Source of the DNA: Chryseobacterium sp. FH1
GTDB taxonomy: Bacteria; Bacteroidota; Bacteroidia; Flavobacteriales; Weeksellaceae
DNA length: 64,000 nt
Assembly (NCBI RefSeq): GCF_000735135.1
Contig: NZ_JPLZ01000005.1
Coordinates: 186,001 to 250,000, forward strand
Reading direction: 5' to 3'
The notes under the pieces were generated by a model. That model saw only the letters and a program-made list of their open reading frames with translations. It was not told the origin of the DNA and did no database searches. Position 1 is the first letter of the stretch. The number at the start of each line of letters is the position of its first letter. The position numbers and the translations under genes are program-made. Positions 35,514 to 44,860 of the stretch are shown here, one piece after another.

Positions 35514-36776
35514 ATGTTTCTATCAAAAACTTATTTCAAAAAACTAACTACACTTTCCTTACTCGGAATTTCTGTTTTATATTTTTCTCAAGGAAAAACA
35601 CAAGTTGAACACGCCAACGAAAGTAACCTAAAAAAACATATTACTTACCTAGCTTCCGACGAATTGCAAGGAAGACTAACTGGTTCTGAAGGTGAAACAA
35701 AAGCCGCAAACTATCTTTCTGGCGAGCTCAAAAAGTTAGGATTGAAACCTTACGAAGGAAAAGAATTCATCCAAAATTTTGAATACAGTGTGAAACTAAA
35801 TCCACACGACGATAAAACATCAACGCCAGTAAAAGGTAAAAATGTGATTGCATTTTTGGACAACAAAGCTGAAAAAACCATTGTGATTGGTGCGCATTAC
35901 GACCATTTGGGTCTTAATGAACATCACAATTCTACTTTAGCAAATTCTGCTGGACAAATCCACAACGGCGCCGATGATAATGCATCGGGAACAGCCACAG
36001 TTTTAGAATTGGCAAGAATGTTTTCTCAAAATAAAATCAAGGAAAATGCAAATTACGTTTTCGCATTATTCTCAGGTGAGGAAGATGGCTTGATGGGTTC
36101 CAAAAAATTAGCAGAAACCATCAAAACCACCTATCCAAATACCGTTTTTATGATTAATATGGACATGGTTGGGCGGCTTAACAGCAACAAAGATTTAACC
36201 GTTGGTGGCGTCGGAACCTCTCCTATCCTACCCGAATTGGTGAAAAAATACAAGCCTGAAGGTTTCAATCTAGCTTTAGACGAATCTGGCGTCGGACCAA
36301 GTGATCATACTTCTTTTTATTTGAAAGATATTCCGGTTCTTTTCCTTTTCACAGGAACGCACAACGACTATCATAAACCGACTGATGATTCAGACAAGAT
36401 CAATTACTCAGGCGGAACAGTGATTGCCAATTATGTTTTTGATCTGGCTAATGCTCTAGGAAATGAAAAAGAAATTCCGTTTGTGAAAACCAAAGTGGTA
36501 GCCAGCAAATCAGTTCCAAAATATAAAGTAAGTTTGGGAATTATGCCAAATTACGCCGACAACAAAGACGGAATGGGCATCGACGGCGTCATCGATAACA
36601 GACCGGCCGCTAACGCAGGAATCCTGCAAGGTGATGTCCTTACAAAAATAGGAACTTGCGAGGTGAAAGAAGTCTATTCTTATATGGACTGTCTCTCCAA
36701 AATAAAAGCTGGCGAAGAACATCCGGTGACTGTAAAACGAAATGGCGAAGAAAAAATCTTCAACGTGAAATTCTAA
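35514..36776 (+). CDS. M28 family peptidase with PDZ domain
   Basis: A 420-residue exported protein (signal peptide or anchor about residues 8-26, YFSQGK). Unlike its neighbour it has no T9SS tail. M28 motifs: GAHYDHLGLNEHH, NGADDNASGTATVLELAR, FALFSGEEDGLMGS, INMDMVGRLN and GTHNDYHKPTDD. The C-terminal ~100 residues (SLGIMPNYADNKDGMGIDGV, AGILQGDVLTKIGTCEV) form a PDZ-like domain. It probably acts in the periplasm or outer membrane on peptides. Confidence 0.92.
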   Translation: MFLSKTYFKKLTTLSLLGISVLYFSQGKTQVEHANESNLKKHITYLASDELQGRLTGSEGETKAANYLSGELKKLGLKPYEGKEFIQNFEYSVKLNPHDDKTSTPVKGKNVIAFLDNKAEKTIVIGAHYDHLGLNEHHNSTLANSAGQIHNGADDNASGTATVLELARMFSQNKIKENANYVFALFSGEEDGLMGSKKLAETIKTTYPNTVFMINMDMVGRLNSNKDLTVGGVGTSPILPELVKKYKPEGFNLALDESGVGPSDHTSFYLKDIPVLFLFTGTHNDYHKPTDDSDKINYSGGTVIANYVFDLANALGNEKEIPFVKTKVVASKSVPKYKVSLGIMPNYADNKDGMGIDGVIDNRPAANAGILQGDVLTKIGTCEVKEVYSYMDCLSKIKAGEEHPVTVKRNGEEKIFNVKF

Positions 36777-36784
36777 ATAAAAAA

Positions 36785-36818
36785 AAACCGATTGAAATTA
36801 CAATCGGTTTTTTTTTAA
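36785..36818. terminator. Bidirectional terminator between convergent peptidase genes
   Basis: AAACCGATTG/CAATCGGTTT stem with an AAATTA loop, A-run before and T-run after. Confidence 0.88.
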
Positions 36819-36827
36819 TAATTATTT

Positions 36828-38693
36828 TTAATTTTTTATAAATTTCTGAACAATATCGGTTCCTTTTATCTTTAACAAATAAACACCTTTGCTAAGTCTG
36901 GAAACGTTGATCACATTATTATTTGAACTGATAGTAGACTCGGACATTTTTCTACCTTCCAAGCTATAGATTTCTGCTGTTTCCGTTTTTTTGAAATCCA
37001 TAGAAACTGTCAAATTATCTTTCGCAGGATTTGGATAAACAGTTACCGAATTTTTAATGATGTCATCCACAGCCATTACAGTGCATTGGTAAGTAGGCAT
37101 CGTATATCCAGTTGTTGTCATTTCTTCAGAAATGACGGCAATATCATCACAAGTAAACCCGTAAGTTCCTACCATATCGATCGCAGCCTGTCTTACTGCA
37201 ACTGCAGCTCCTTGTTGATTGGTAGTAGAATTGGTCATTCCAAGACCTTCCAAAAATATACGGTCTGTTTTTTCTCTGCCAATTCTATCATATATTCTCA
37301 TCAAACATGTCGCCCATATCTGACCATCTCGATGGATATTTGCAGAATTGCTGATATTTGTAGTATACTTAGTTGGATAATTGGTCACACGTCCTGGCCA
37401 GAAAGGATTATGCCCGTCCCAACTAAAGACCCAATTGTATTCTGGTCTGCTGGATGGCCATTGATTCAGACTTCTACTGTAAGACATCGCCCAATAATCT
37501 CCCGAGCCTTCTCCCAAACCTTGTCTGGAAGAACCATTTCCGCCTACCATCCAAGCGTGAACCCCATGACCGAGCTCATGCAAAATAACATGTGCATCTT
37601 CCCCATCGTCTACACCTCCTTCGCCAAAAACCAATTCTTGTGCAGATGGATCATAATAAGATTGATCCTCACCATCCACGCCATGCGGATCAAAAGACAG
37701 AACACCATTGTTACGCGCAGGAACACAAGGAATTCCTAAAGTTTCATTAATGTAAATCAAACTTTGATTCAAATGATAGAAAACATTGATCGCCTCAAAT
37801 CCATCATCAAATCTATTGAATAGAAAATTGTTACTTGCTTGTGAGAAAAGTCCTTTGTTAGGAGCTTCTATTTCTTTAATTGCAACATATTTACTTCTCA
37901 ATTTGTATAGTCCACCACTTAATTCTAACTCAGGTACCGTAACCAAAGTACGTGCGGCATCCAAGCTGGCATTAGTTGCATCGTTCCCGTCTACATATTG
38001 TCCACTATAGGTCACTTGCATTTTATTGATTGGATTTGGCTCATAGATATAAGCTGTTCCAGTTGCTTTTAATGCTTTATCAGAATTAGTATTGTTGCTA
38101 CTTTTACTTTTTTTCTTTTTGTCTTTGTCGTCAGAATGTTTGTTGTAAATGGCAATATCGCGTACAATAATTGCCTCTCCTGTGTGGGCATCAATCATAA
38201 CTTCCCAACTCCCTTTGGTTTCATAAGATTTCACGACAATACGATGCACTAATTTTGTTTCGCCAGAATCAGTAAGAAATATAAAAAGTTTATTTTCTTG
38301 ATTGACAATTTCACCTTTGACTTTAGATTCTACCAAAGCTTTTTTAAACGCTTCATCAGAGGATATCAAAGGAATTGTATTAATATTTTGATTGACCTTT
38401 TGTAGCGAAATATCAGATGCATAAGTAATCTCATCTTTTTTATTGAAGTGAATAGCGATATCACCTTCATAAACTGGAACTCCTTTGATCTCTTGTTGAA
38501 ATCTCAAAGTTTCGCCAGACAAGCTTTTTCTTGAAGATTTGAATTCAAAATTATCTTTGGGAGCCATTCCAACTTTGTTAGGATTTTTGGCTATCCATTC
38601 TTTTGCTTTTGATTCGAGTGTCGTCGTCTGCGCATACATTGTAGAAAATGTCAATGCAAAACCGGCAACAAGAAGATTGATTTTTAATTTCAT
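36828..38693 (-). CDS. Secreted M36/fungalysin-like metalloprotease with T9SS sorting tail
   Basis: A 621-residue secreted protein. Signal peptide ends MYAQ. An FTP/PepSY-type propeptide (about 25-190) covers the protease until activation. A Lys/Ser/Asn-rich linker (about 195-215) probably marks the processing region. The catalytic domain has HVILHELGHGVHAW (about 370-383) and GLGEGSGDYWAMS, giving HExxH and the third ligand Glu. A type A T9SS tail starts VYPNPAKDNL and ends QKFIKN. It is inferred to digest proteins outside the cell. Confidence 0.93.
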   Translation of the reverse strand: MKLKINLLVAGFALTFSTMYAQTTTLESKAKEWIAKNPNKVGMAPKDNFEFKSSRKSLSGETLRFQQEIKGVPVYEGDIAIHFNKKDEITYASDISLQKVNQNINTIPLISSDEAFKKALVESKVKGEIVNQENKLFIFLTDSGETKLVHRIVVKSYETKGSWEVMIDAHTGEAIIVRDIAIYNKHSDDKDKKKKSKSSNNTNSDKALKATGTAYIYEPNPINKMQVTYSGQYVDGNDATNASLDAARTLVTVPELELSGGLYKLRSKYVAIKEIEAPNKGLFSQASNNFLFNRFDDGFEAINVFYHLNQSLIYINETLGIPCVPARNNGVLSFDPHGVDGEDQSYYDPSAQELVFGEGGVDDGEDAHVILHELGHGVHAWMVGGNGSSRQGLGEGSGDYWAMSYSRSLNQWPSSRPEYNWVFSWDGHNPFWPGRVTNYPTKYTTNISNSANIHRDGQIWATCLMRIYDRIGREKTDRIFLEGLGMTNSTTNQQGAAVAVRQAAIDMVGTYGFTCDDIAVISEEMTTTGYTMPTYQCTVMAVDDIIKNSVTVYPNPAKDNLTVSMDFKKTETAEIYSLEGRKMSESTISSNNNVINVSRLSKGVYLLKIKGTDIVQKFIKN

Positions 38694-38845
38694 AAGTATT
38701 TTTTTTAATTCAGTTGCAAAAATAATAATTTTTAATCAAATTATAAATTATTAACTTAAAAAAATATCAATTTAATTAGTTAAAAATCAAAATAAATAAC
38801 CAATCATTAAACTTAACATAATAACTAAAAATCAATTTTTAATAT

Positions 38846-39469
38846 CTACAATTCCCGAATATTCCGAAAAGTCAGATTGATCCGAGGTTTCATTGGTCTG
38901 GCAGATTTGGGAATTCGATGCTCCCAATTGGTCTGCAAATCGCCTTTCATAATGAGCAACGAGCCGTGCTGAAGTGGCAAAGTATATTTGTTCTGATGAT
39001 TGTTCTTCTTTCGAAAATCAAAATTCCTCACTTGCCCGAAGCTTACCGATGCAATCACAGGTCGATTTCCCAATTCGCTTTCCTTGTCGCGATGCCAAGC
39101 CACAGAATCATTTCCGTCTCTATAGAAATTAAGCAAGACAGAATTAAATTGATGACCAGTCAATTTCTGGATTTTATATTTTAATCCCAAAAGTTCCGGC
39201 GTCCACGCATTCACACTGAATTCATTGCCTCCCAAATGATAAGATTTTTCATCGTCGCCATACCAAGCTGTCAAACGAGGTGTCAGGATTTCCTTATCAA
39301 ACATTTTTTGCGTGCTTTGTTTCCATGGAACGGTTTCGATGAGATTTTTTTCAATTTCCGTTGCTCTTTCTTCAGACAAAAAATGTTCGGTATAATCCAA
39401 TAACTCGGTCGGAAATTGGTAATATTCGCCTGCATCAAACAAACTGAGTTGCATATCTGTACTGTACAT
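38846..39469 (-). CDS. AlkB-like 2-oxoglutarate/Fe(II) dioxygenase
   Basis: A 207-residue enzyme of the AlkB family that removes methyl groups from alkylated bases by oxidation. Iron ligands are His126 and Asp128 (WHRDKE) and His184 (NWEHRIPKS). Arg in KPRINLTFR binds 2-oxoglutarate. NAWTPELLGLK and SVSFGQVRNFDFR are ALKBH2/3-like. The gene starts 9 bp after the LexA-like regulator stop on the same strand, so it is probably controlled with it. The Arg-rich tail resembles active DNA repair members. Confidence 0.93.
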   Translation of the reverse strand: MYSTDMQLSLFDAGEYYQFPTELLDYTEHFLSEERATEIEKNLIETVPWKQSTQKMFDKEILTPRLTAWYGDDEKSYHLGGNEFSVNAWTPELLGLKYKIQKLTGHQFNSVLLNFYRDGNDSVAWHRDKESELGNRPVIASVSFGQVRNFDFRKKNNHQNKYTLPLQHGSLLIMKGDLQTNWEHRIPKSARPMKPRINLTFRNIREL

Positions 39470-39478
39470 TTTTAAAAT

Positions 39479-40255
39479 TTATTTGGAATTCGAAACCTTG
39501 TTGTCCAACGCTTTGATATCTTTTCGGATTTCCAAAAACATATCTTTCAAATTATAATTATCAAAATTATCGGGTTCAAAATCCTCAGGAAAAATCCCCG
39601 ACGCATATTGCCAGATTTCCACAATCTCGCTCAACGGAATCTCATAAGGCTTGTAAAAAGAATTGTCCGCCGAAACCTCGATGGCTTTTTTCTTTTGACC
39701 TTTGAATCGTTTATAGGAAATCCCGTCGTTCAAAGTCACGAAAATGTAACTTTTATTGATTTTCAAATCCTCAATATCTTCCACATATTTCCCGATGATG
39801 AACGAACCATCCTTGAAAGGTGGCATAGAATCACCTTGCGCAGGGAAAGCCCGATATTTCCCATTCGTCAAAAATGGCAATGAAATCCGTTGAAGACTTT
39901 CGATATATTCCGGGTCGCTGTAACCCGACAAATAACCCATCGACGCTTTTTGGGGAATGATTTCGATGCTGTTGTTGCCCAAATTATCTACGATGATTGG
40001 CAGTACGATTCTGTTGTCCGGCAGATTCATCATTTCTTCCAAAGGATATTTCCGGATGTCCACGGTCAAAAGCAAATCGATGCTGATGTGGAAGAATTTT
40101 GACATCGTGATAAGCACGTCATACGGCGGTTCCGAACGGCCATCTTCATAAGAAACGTACCGTGACCTTGTGATAATTAAGGTGTCTGCCAACTCCTGTT
40201 GAGTCGTCATTTTCTTTGCTCTTAAAAACCTGATGTTATCTGAAAAAATTGACAT
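39479..40255 (-). CDS. LexA/CI-like repressor: XRE HTH plus S24 peptidase domain
   Basis: A 258-residue regulator from the ATG at 40255. Residues about 4-66 form an XRE helix-turn-helix (MTTQQELADTL, RSRYVSYEDG). Residues about 95-225 form an S24 domain with Ser143 in AQGDSMPPF and Lys182 in ISYKRF, the self-cleavage dyad of LexA/CI. The bond normally Ala-Gly upstream of the dyad seems to be Met106-Gly107 in KASMGYLSGY. It heads a unit with alkB and diverges from dinB-dnaE2, so it is the likely damage-responsive repressor of both. Confidence 0.88.
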   Translation of the reverse strand: MSIFSDNIRFLRAKKMTTQQELADTLIITRSRYVSYEDGRSEPPYDVLITMSKFFHISIDLLLTVDIRKYPLEEMMNLPDNRIVLPIIVDNLGNNSIEIIPQKASMGYLSGYSDPEYIESLQRISLPFLTNGKYRAFPAQGDSMPPFKDGSFIIGKYVEDIEDLKINKSYIFVTLNDGISYKRFKGQKKKAIEVSADNSFYKPYEIPLSEIVEIWQYASGIFPEDFEPDNFDNYNLKDMFLEIRKDIKALDNKVSNSK

Positions 40256-40316
40256 TGTTATAATTTGTAACAACAAATATAATCATTTTGTTTTAAAATG
40301 TAACTAATTTTGTCAC
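40256..40316. promoter_or_regulatory. Shared divergent promoter/operator of the damage cassette
   Basis: Only 61 bp separate the regulator and dinB. TATATTTG on the minus strand (40274-40281) serves the regulator and overlaps the inverted repeat TTTGTAACAACAAA (40264-40277). A second inverted repeat CATTTT(GTTTT)AAAATG lies at 40284-40300. TAATTTTG on the plus strand (40305-40312) is only 4 bp before the dinB GTG. TGTAAC occurs at 40266 and 40299 in the same orientation. Operator role is inferred. Confidence 0.6.
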
Positions 40317-41465
40317 GTGAATCGAGCAATTGTACATATGGATTTGGATACTTTTTTTGTGTCCTGCGAAAGACTGAACCACTCAGAACTCAACGAAATC
40401 CCTCTGATAATCGGTGGTGGCGACCGTGGCGTGGTGGCTTCTTGCTCGTATGAAGCGCGAAAATTTGGGGTGCGTTCTGCGATGCCGATTAGAATGGCAC
40501 TCAGACTTTGCCCAGATGCAAAAGTAGTCAAAGGCGATTATGAGAATTTTTCTAAAATGTCTCATTTGGTCACAGAAGTCATTCAAGATAAAGTGCCGTT
40601 AATGGAAAAAGCGAGCATCGATGAATTTTATCTTGACCTGACCGGAATGGACAAATTTTTCGGCTGTTACCAATGGACTAAAGAAATTGCATCAGCTGTA
40701 AAAAAAGAAACCGGACTTCCGATAAGTTTTGCTTTATCCAATAACAAAACCGTTTCAAAAATCGGAACCGGAGAATCGAAACCTGAAGGAAAATTTCAAA
40801 TCAGAGAAACAGAAATTCAGCCTTTTTTAAATCCGCTTTCTGTCAAAAAAATTCCGATGGTTGGCGATAAAACGTTTCAGCTTCTTTCGAGGATTGGTGT
40901 ACGAACTATTCACACTCTTTCCGAAATGCCCGTTTTGGTTCTTCAACAAATGATTGGTGCGAACGGAAAAGAACTTTGGAAAAAAGCAAACGGCATTGAT
41001 GAAAATCCCGTCGTTCCCTACTCCGAAAAAAAATCAATCTCTTCAGAACGAACTTTTGCAACGGATTCTATTGATGTTTTGGAAATAAAAAGGTTGATTT
41101 CGGGAATGGCAGAAAAATTAGCCTACCAATTAAGACAGGAAAAATGGCTGACTTCCACGGTCGTCATCAAAATCCGATATTCCAATTTCGATACGGAAAC
41201 CAAGCAACACAAAGTCGCTTACACGTCTGCCGACCACACGTTGTCCAGAGTGGCGCTTGAACTTTTCAACAAAGTTTATACGAGGAGAATGCGAATCAGA
41301 CTCGTCGGTTTGCGTTTCACAGATTTGGTTCACGGCAATCACCAGATGAATCTTTTTGAAGACACCGAGGAACAAATGAGCCTTTACCAGACGATGGATT
41401 ACCTCAAAAACCGATTCGGAAAAGATGCGCTTGGACGAGCTTCCGGTTATGATTTCGGCAAATAA
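40317..41465 (+). CDS. dinB: DNA polymerase IV (Y family)
   Basis: A 382-residue translesion polymerase with a GTG start, needed to include the first beta strand (RAIVHMDLDTFF). Catalytic acids are present: Asp9/Asp11 in HMDLDTFF and Asp102-Glu103 in ASIDEFYLDL, which separates it from inactive ImuB-type partners. VRSAMPIRMALRLCP and the little-finger region are normal. QMNLF at 343-347 is a beta-clamp-binding motif. Followed after 21 bp by a DnaE2-type gene. Confidence 0.95.
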   Translation: MNRAIVHMDLDTFFVSCERLNHSELNEIPLIIGGGDRGVVASCSYEARKFGVRSAMPIRMALRLCPDAKVVKGDYENFSKMSHLVTEVIQDKVPLMEKASIDEFYLDLTGMDKFFGCYQWTKEIASAVKKETGLPISFALSNNKTVSKIGTGESKPEGKFQIRETEIQPFLNPLSVKKIPMVGDKTFQLLSRIGVRTIHTLSEMPVLVLQQMIGANGKELWKKANGIDENPVVPYSEKKSISSERTFATDSIDVLEIKRLISGMAEKLAYQLRQEKWLTSTVVIKIRYSNFDTETKQHKVAYTSADHTLSRVALELFNKVYTRRMRIRLVGLRFTDLVHGNHQMNLFEDTEEQMSLYQTMDYLKNRFGKDALGRASGYDFGK

Positions 41466-41486
41466 TTTTTTAAAATTTTAATTTAA

Positions 41487-44400
41487 ATGTATCTCAACTG
41501 TCACTCTTTTCACAGCCTTCGTTACGGCACTTTATCGGCTCAAAATCTGGTAGAGCAAGCTTCCGAACTTGGAATCAAAACATTGGTTTTGAGCGATATT
41601 AATACGGTGACCGCGATTTATGATTTCAAAAAAGAATGTGAAAAAAAAGGAATCAAACCGATTGCAGGCATTGAAGTGAGAAAAGAAAACAAACTCTTAT
41701 ATATTGCAATTGCGAAGGAATTCAGTGGAATTGGAGAAGTGAATAAGATTTTAACTGGACATAATTGCGACGGCGTTGAACTTTCTGAAACGGCTCCGAA
41801 TTACAACCAAGTATTTGTTGTTTATCCAATTCAAAATATTCCTGAAACTCTGAAAGAAAATGAATTCATCGGAATCCGAGAAGAAGAATTGAATCTGTTG
41901 ATTCGGCCGGAATTTAAAGATAAAATCAATAAAATGGTTGTTCTTCAACCTGTCACTTTCAGCACGAAAAAGGAATATAATCTTCATCGAATCCTGAGAG
42001 CAATTGACGGAAATACCTTGATTTCTAAACTTTCTAAAGATGACATTTGCAGAAAATCGGAACATTTCAAACCTGAAATTGATTTAATAAAATCATTCGA
42101 ACATTATCCTCAAATCATTAACAACACAAAAAATATTCTCGCTGAATGTAGTTTTGAATTTACATATAAAGAACCGCGAAGCACTGAAAATAAGAATAAA
42201 AAATATTTTAAAGAATCTCTGGAAGAGGATATGAAATTGTTGACCGAGCTTGCTTATTCGGGTTTGGAAAAACGATATGGCGCAAATGATGAAGTTGCCA
42301 AAACCAGAGTTGAAAAGGAACTCAAAGTGATTGGCGAACTCAAATTTTCGGCGTATTTTCTGATTACTTGGGACATTGTTCGGCACAGCAACGAGATGGG
42401 CTTTATGCACGTCGGGCGTGGAAGTGGCGCCAATTCCATTATCAGTTATTGCCTCGAAATTACGGATATTTGCCCGATAGAACTGGACCTTTATTTTGAA
42501 AGATTTCTAAATTTAAACCGAACTTCTCCACCCGATTTTGATATCGATTGGAGTTGGCAAAATAGAGATGCAATTATCCAATATATTTTTGACACCTACG
42601 GAAAAGATAAAGTTGCTTTTTGTGGAACTAATGTAGAATTCAAATATAAATCGATTTTTCGGGAAGTGGGGAAAGCGTTTGGGTTGCCCAAAGAGGAGCT
42701 TGACAATTTGGCTGGTAAATCGATGGAAAACCACGACAAAAACTCGATTGTAAAGTTGGTGCAAGAATATGGACAATTAATGGAAAAATTTCCGAACCAA
42801 CGAAGTATGCACGCTTGCGGAATTTTGATTTCTGAAGAACCCATCACAACTTACACGGCTTTGGAAATGCCTCCAAAAGGATTTCCAATTGCTCAATTTG
42901 ATATGAATGTTGCGGAAGATATTGGTCTGGAAAAGTTTGATATCCTTTCTCAGCGAGGACTTGGAACCATCAATGACACCGTAGAATTAATCAAAAAAAA
43001 CAGAGGCATTGAGATTGACATTCGGGACACTTCTATTTCTAAGGACGAATCTGTTTGCAATGAATATTTAGCGATTGGCAAAACGATTGGCTGTTTTTAT
43101 ATCGAAAGTCCGGCAATGCGTGGACTGCTGAGAAGATTGAAATGTGACAATTACAGAACTTTGGTGGCCGCTTCCTCCATCATTCGACCCGGCGTGGCGC
43201 AAAGTGGAATGATGCGGGAATATATTTTCCGGCACAATCATCCCAACCAATTTGAATATTTTCATCCGGTGTTTGAGGAAAACCTGAAAGAGACTTACGG
43301 TATTATGGTCTATCAAGAAGATGTGATAAAAATTGCCCAATATTTTGGTGGCCTTTCTCACGCGGATGGTGATATTTTGAGAAGGGCGATGAGTGGAAAG
43401 GAACGTTCAATTCAGAAATTGAATGAGGTTAAAGTCAATTTTTTTGAATCCTGTAAAAAAGAAGGACATTCAGAGCAAATGACAACAGAAGCTTTCCGGC
43501 AGATTCAATCTTTTGCGGGCTATTCTTTTTGTAAGGCGCACTCGGCTTCTTACGCGGTGGAAAGTTACCAGAGTTTATATTTGAAGGTCTATTATCCGTT
43601 GGAATTTATGGTTTCGGTCATCAATAATCAAGGTGGTTTTTACCGGACGGAAGTTTACATCCACGAAGCGAGAATGTCTGGCGCTGATGTCCAAAATCCT
43701 TGTGTCAACAACAGCGACTATCAAACGATTTTGAAAGGAAAAGAAATCTATCTGGGCTTTATGGTTTTGCAATCGCTTGAGACAAAAGTGGCTCAAATCA
43801 TTTCCGAAGAACGGGAGAAAAACGGCGATTACAAATCTCTGGAAAACTTCATTAAACGCATTCCGATTGGGATTGAAACCATTCAAATATTGATTTTCAT
43901 TGGTGCTTTCAGATTTACGGGAAAGCCTAAAAACGAACTTTTGGTGGAAGCGAGATTGCTATTAATCAATTATAAAATTGAGAACAGAAATATTGCTCTT
44001 TTCGATGAACCAGCCAATGACTTTAAACTTCCTGAACTGAAACGAGAACAGTTTGAAGATGCTTTTGATGAAGTTGAAATCATCGGATTTCCTGTTTCGT
44101 GCAGTCCATTTGACTTGTTACAAACCAAATTCAGAGGGAATGTTTTCGTGAAAGATTTGCTGAAGTTTCATAAAAGTCAAGTGAAAATGTTAGCATATCT
44201 TATTTCCAGAAAACACGTTCCCACGAAAAAAGGCGCAATGTTTTTCGGAACTTGGGTTGATGTGAATGGTGATTATTTTGATACCGCCCATTTTCCGGAC
44301 AGTTTGGAAAAATATCAATTTCAGGGTGGCGGTTGTTATCTTTTGTTGGGAACGGTAGAAGTGGATTATCATTTTCCGACCATCACGATTCATAAGATGG

Positions 44401-44555
44401 CAAAGATGCCAATGATTCCTGACCCGCGTTACGCTTATGACAAAGAAAAGCAGTACGATGTCCACAAGCAAATCAGAGAAGATGTCAGTATGACGTCCCG
44501 AAAACCTTATCCTCAGGCACACGAGATTAATTTGCCGAGGCAGAAGTTTAGTTAG
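41487..44555 (+). CDS. dnaE2: DNA polymerase III alpha-type, error-prone DnaE2-like
   Basis: A 1022-residue C-family polymerase, shorter than the replicative alpha subunit. Catalytic acids are in PDFDIDW (about residues 347-353) and AQFDMN (about 467-472). MHVGRGSGANSIISYCLEITD is the conserved palm entry. The PHP domain is degraded: CHSFHSLRYGTLS lacks the first His of HxHS, and LSDIN replaces TDHGN. Its setting after dinB under a LexA-like regulator is that of mutagenic DnaE2 rather than the replicase. Confidence 0.92.
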   Translation: MYLNCHSFHSLRYGTLSAQNLVEQASELGIKTLVLSDINTVTAIYDFKKECEKKGIKPIAGIEVRKENKLLYIAIAKEFSGIGEVNKILTGHNCDGVELSETAPNYNQVFVVYPIQNIPETLKENEFIGIREEELNLLIRPEFKDKINKMVVLQPVTFSTKKEYNLHRILRAIDGNTLISKLSKDDICRKSEHFKPEIDLIKSFEHYPQIINNTKNILAECSFEFTYKEPRSTENKNKKYFKESLEEDMKLLTELAYSGLEKRYGANDEVAKTRVEKELKVIGELKFSAYFLITWDIVRHSNEMGFMHVGRGSGANSIISYCLEITDICPIELDLYFERFLNLNRTSPPDFDIDWSWQNRDAIIQYIFDTYGKDKVAFCGTNVEFKYKSIFREVGKAFGLPKEELDNLAGKSMENHDKNSIVKLVQEYGQLMEKFPNQRSMHACGILISEEPITTYTALEMPPKGFPIAQFDMNVAEDIGLEKFDILSQRGLGTINDTVELIKKNRGIEIDIRDTSISKDESVCNEYLAIGKTIGCFYIESPAMRGLLRRLKCDNYRTLVAASSIIRPGVAQSGMMREYIFRHNHPNQFEYFHPVFEENLKETYGIMVYQEDVIKIAQYFGGLSHADGDILRRAMSGKERSIQKLNEVKVNFFESCKKEGHSEQMTTEAFRQIQSFAGYSFCKAHSASYAVESYQSLYLKVYYPLEFMVSVINNQGGFYRTEVYIHEARMSGADVQNPCVNNSDYQTILKGKEIYLGFMVLQSLETKVAQIISEEREKNGDYKSLENFIKRIPIGIETIQILIFIGAFRFTGKPKNELLVEARLLLINYKIENRNIALFDEPANDFKLPELKREQFEDAFDEVEIIGFPVSCSPFDLLQTKFRGNVFVKDLLKFHKSQVKMLAYLISRKHVPTKKGAMFFGTWVDVNGDYFDTAHFPDSLEKYQFQGGGCYLLLGTVEVDYHFPTITIHKMAKMPMIPDPRYAYDKEKQYDVHKQIREDVSMTSRKPYPQAHEINLPRQKFS

Positions 44556-44563
44556 TAATCTTA

Positions 44564-44860
44564 TTACCTGTCTGGATATTTTTCTGGACTTTGGTTTGTA
44601 TTGAAAACTGAATAAATATAAACCACTTTTTCTTCTTCATTTATATCAAAGAAAATCATATATGGAAAAGATTTGAAAGGCAAGGCTCTTAATCTTTTGT
44701 ATCGAAATTGGAAGAATGGATTTGTTTCTAAAGATTGATAAGCCTTTTCTAGTTGGTCATCAAACGATTTCATCACTGAGAAGGAAATCTCCAAATAATA
44801 TTTGTAGGCTTGGTTTATTTCTTCTTGAGCTTGATCTAGAATTACGAGATTATATCTCAT
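44564..44860 (-). CDS. ParE/RelE-family toxin
   Basis: A 98-residue protein of the RelE/ParE superfamily. LDQAQEEINQAYKYYLEIS is the N-terminal helical hairpin, then RYKRLRALPFKSFPYMIFFDI and VVYIYSVFN give the beta sheet with the basic Arg/Lys run and C-terminal strand. It may poison gyrase or cleave mRNA. Its ATG overlaps the end of the upstream antitoxin frame by 11 bp, the usual TA layout. It converges on dnaE2 with an 8-bp gap. Confidence 0.88.
   Translation of the reverse strand: MRYNLVILDQAQEEINQAYKYYLEISFSVMKSFDDQLEKAYQSLETNPFFQFRYKRLRALPFKSFPYMIFFDINEEEKVVYIYSVFNTNQSPEKYPDR

Noticed and set aside
40317-41465. ImuB-type inactive Y-family protein
   Set aside because: Both catalytic acidic pairs are present, so it is classed as Pol IV.
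41487-44555. Replicative DNA polymerase III alpha subunit
   Set aside because: Too short, PHP site degraded, and placed with dinB and a LexA-like regulator.
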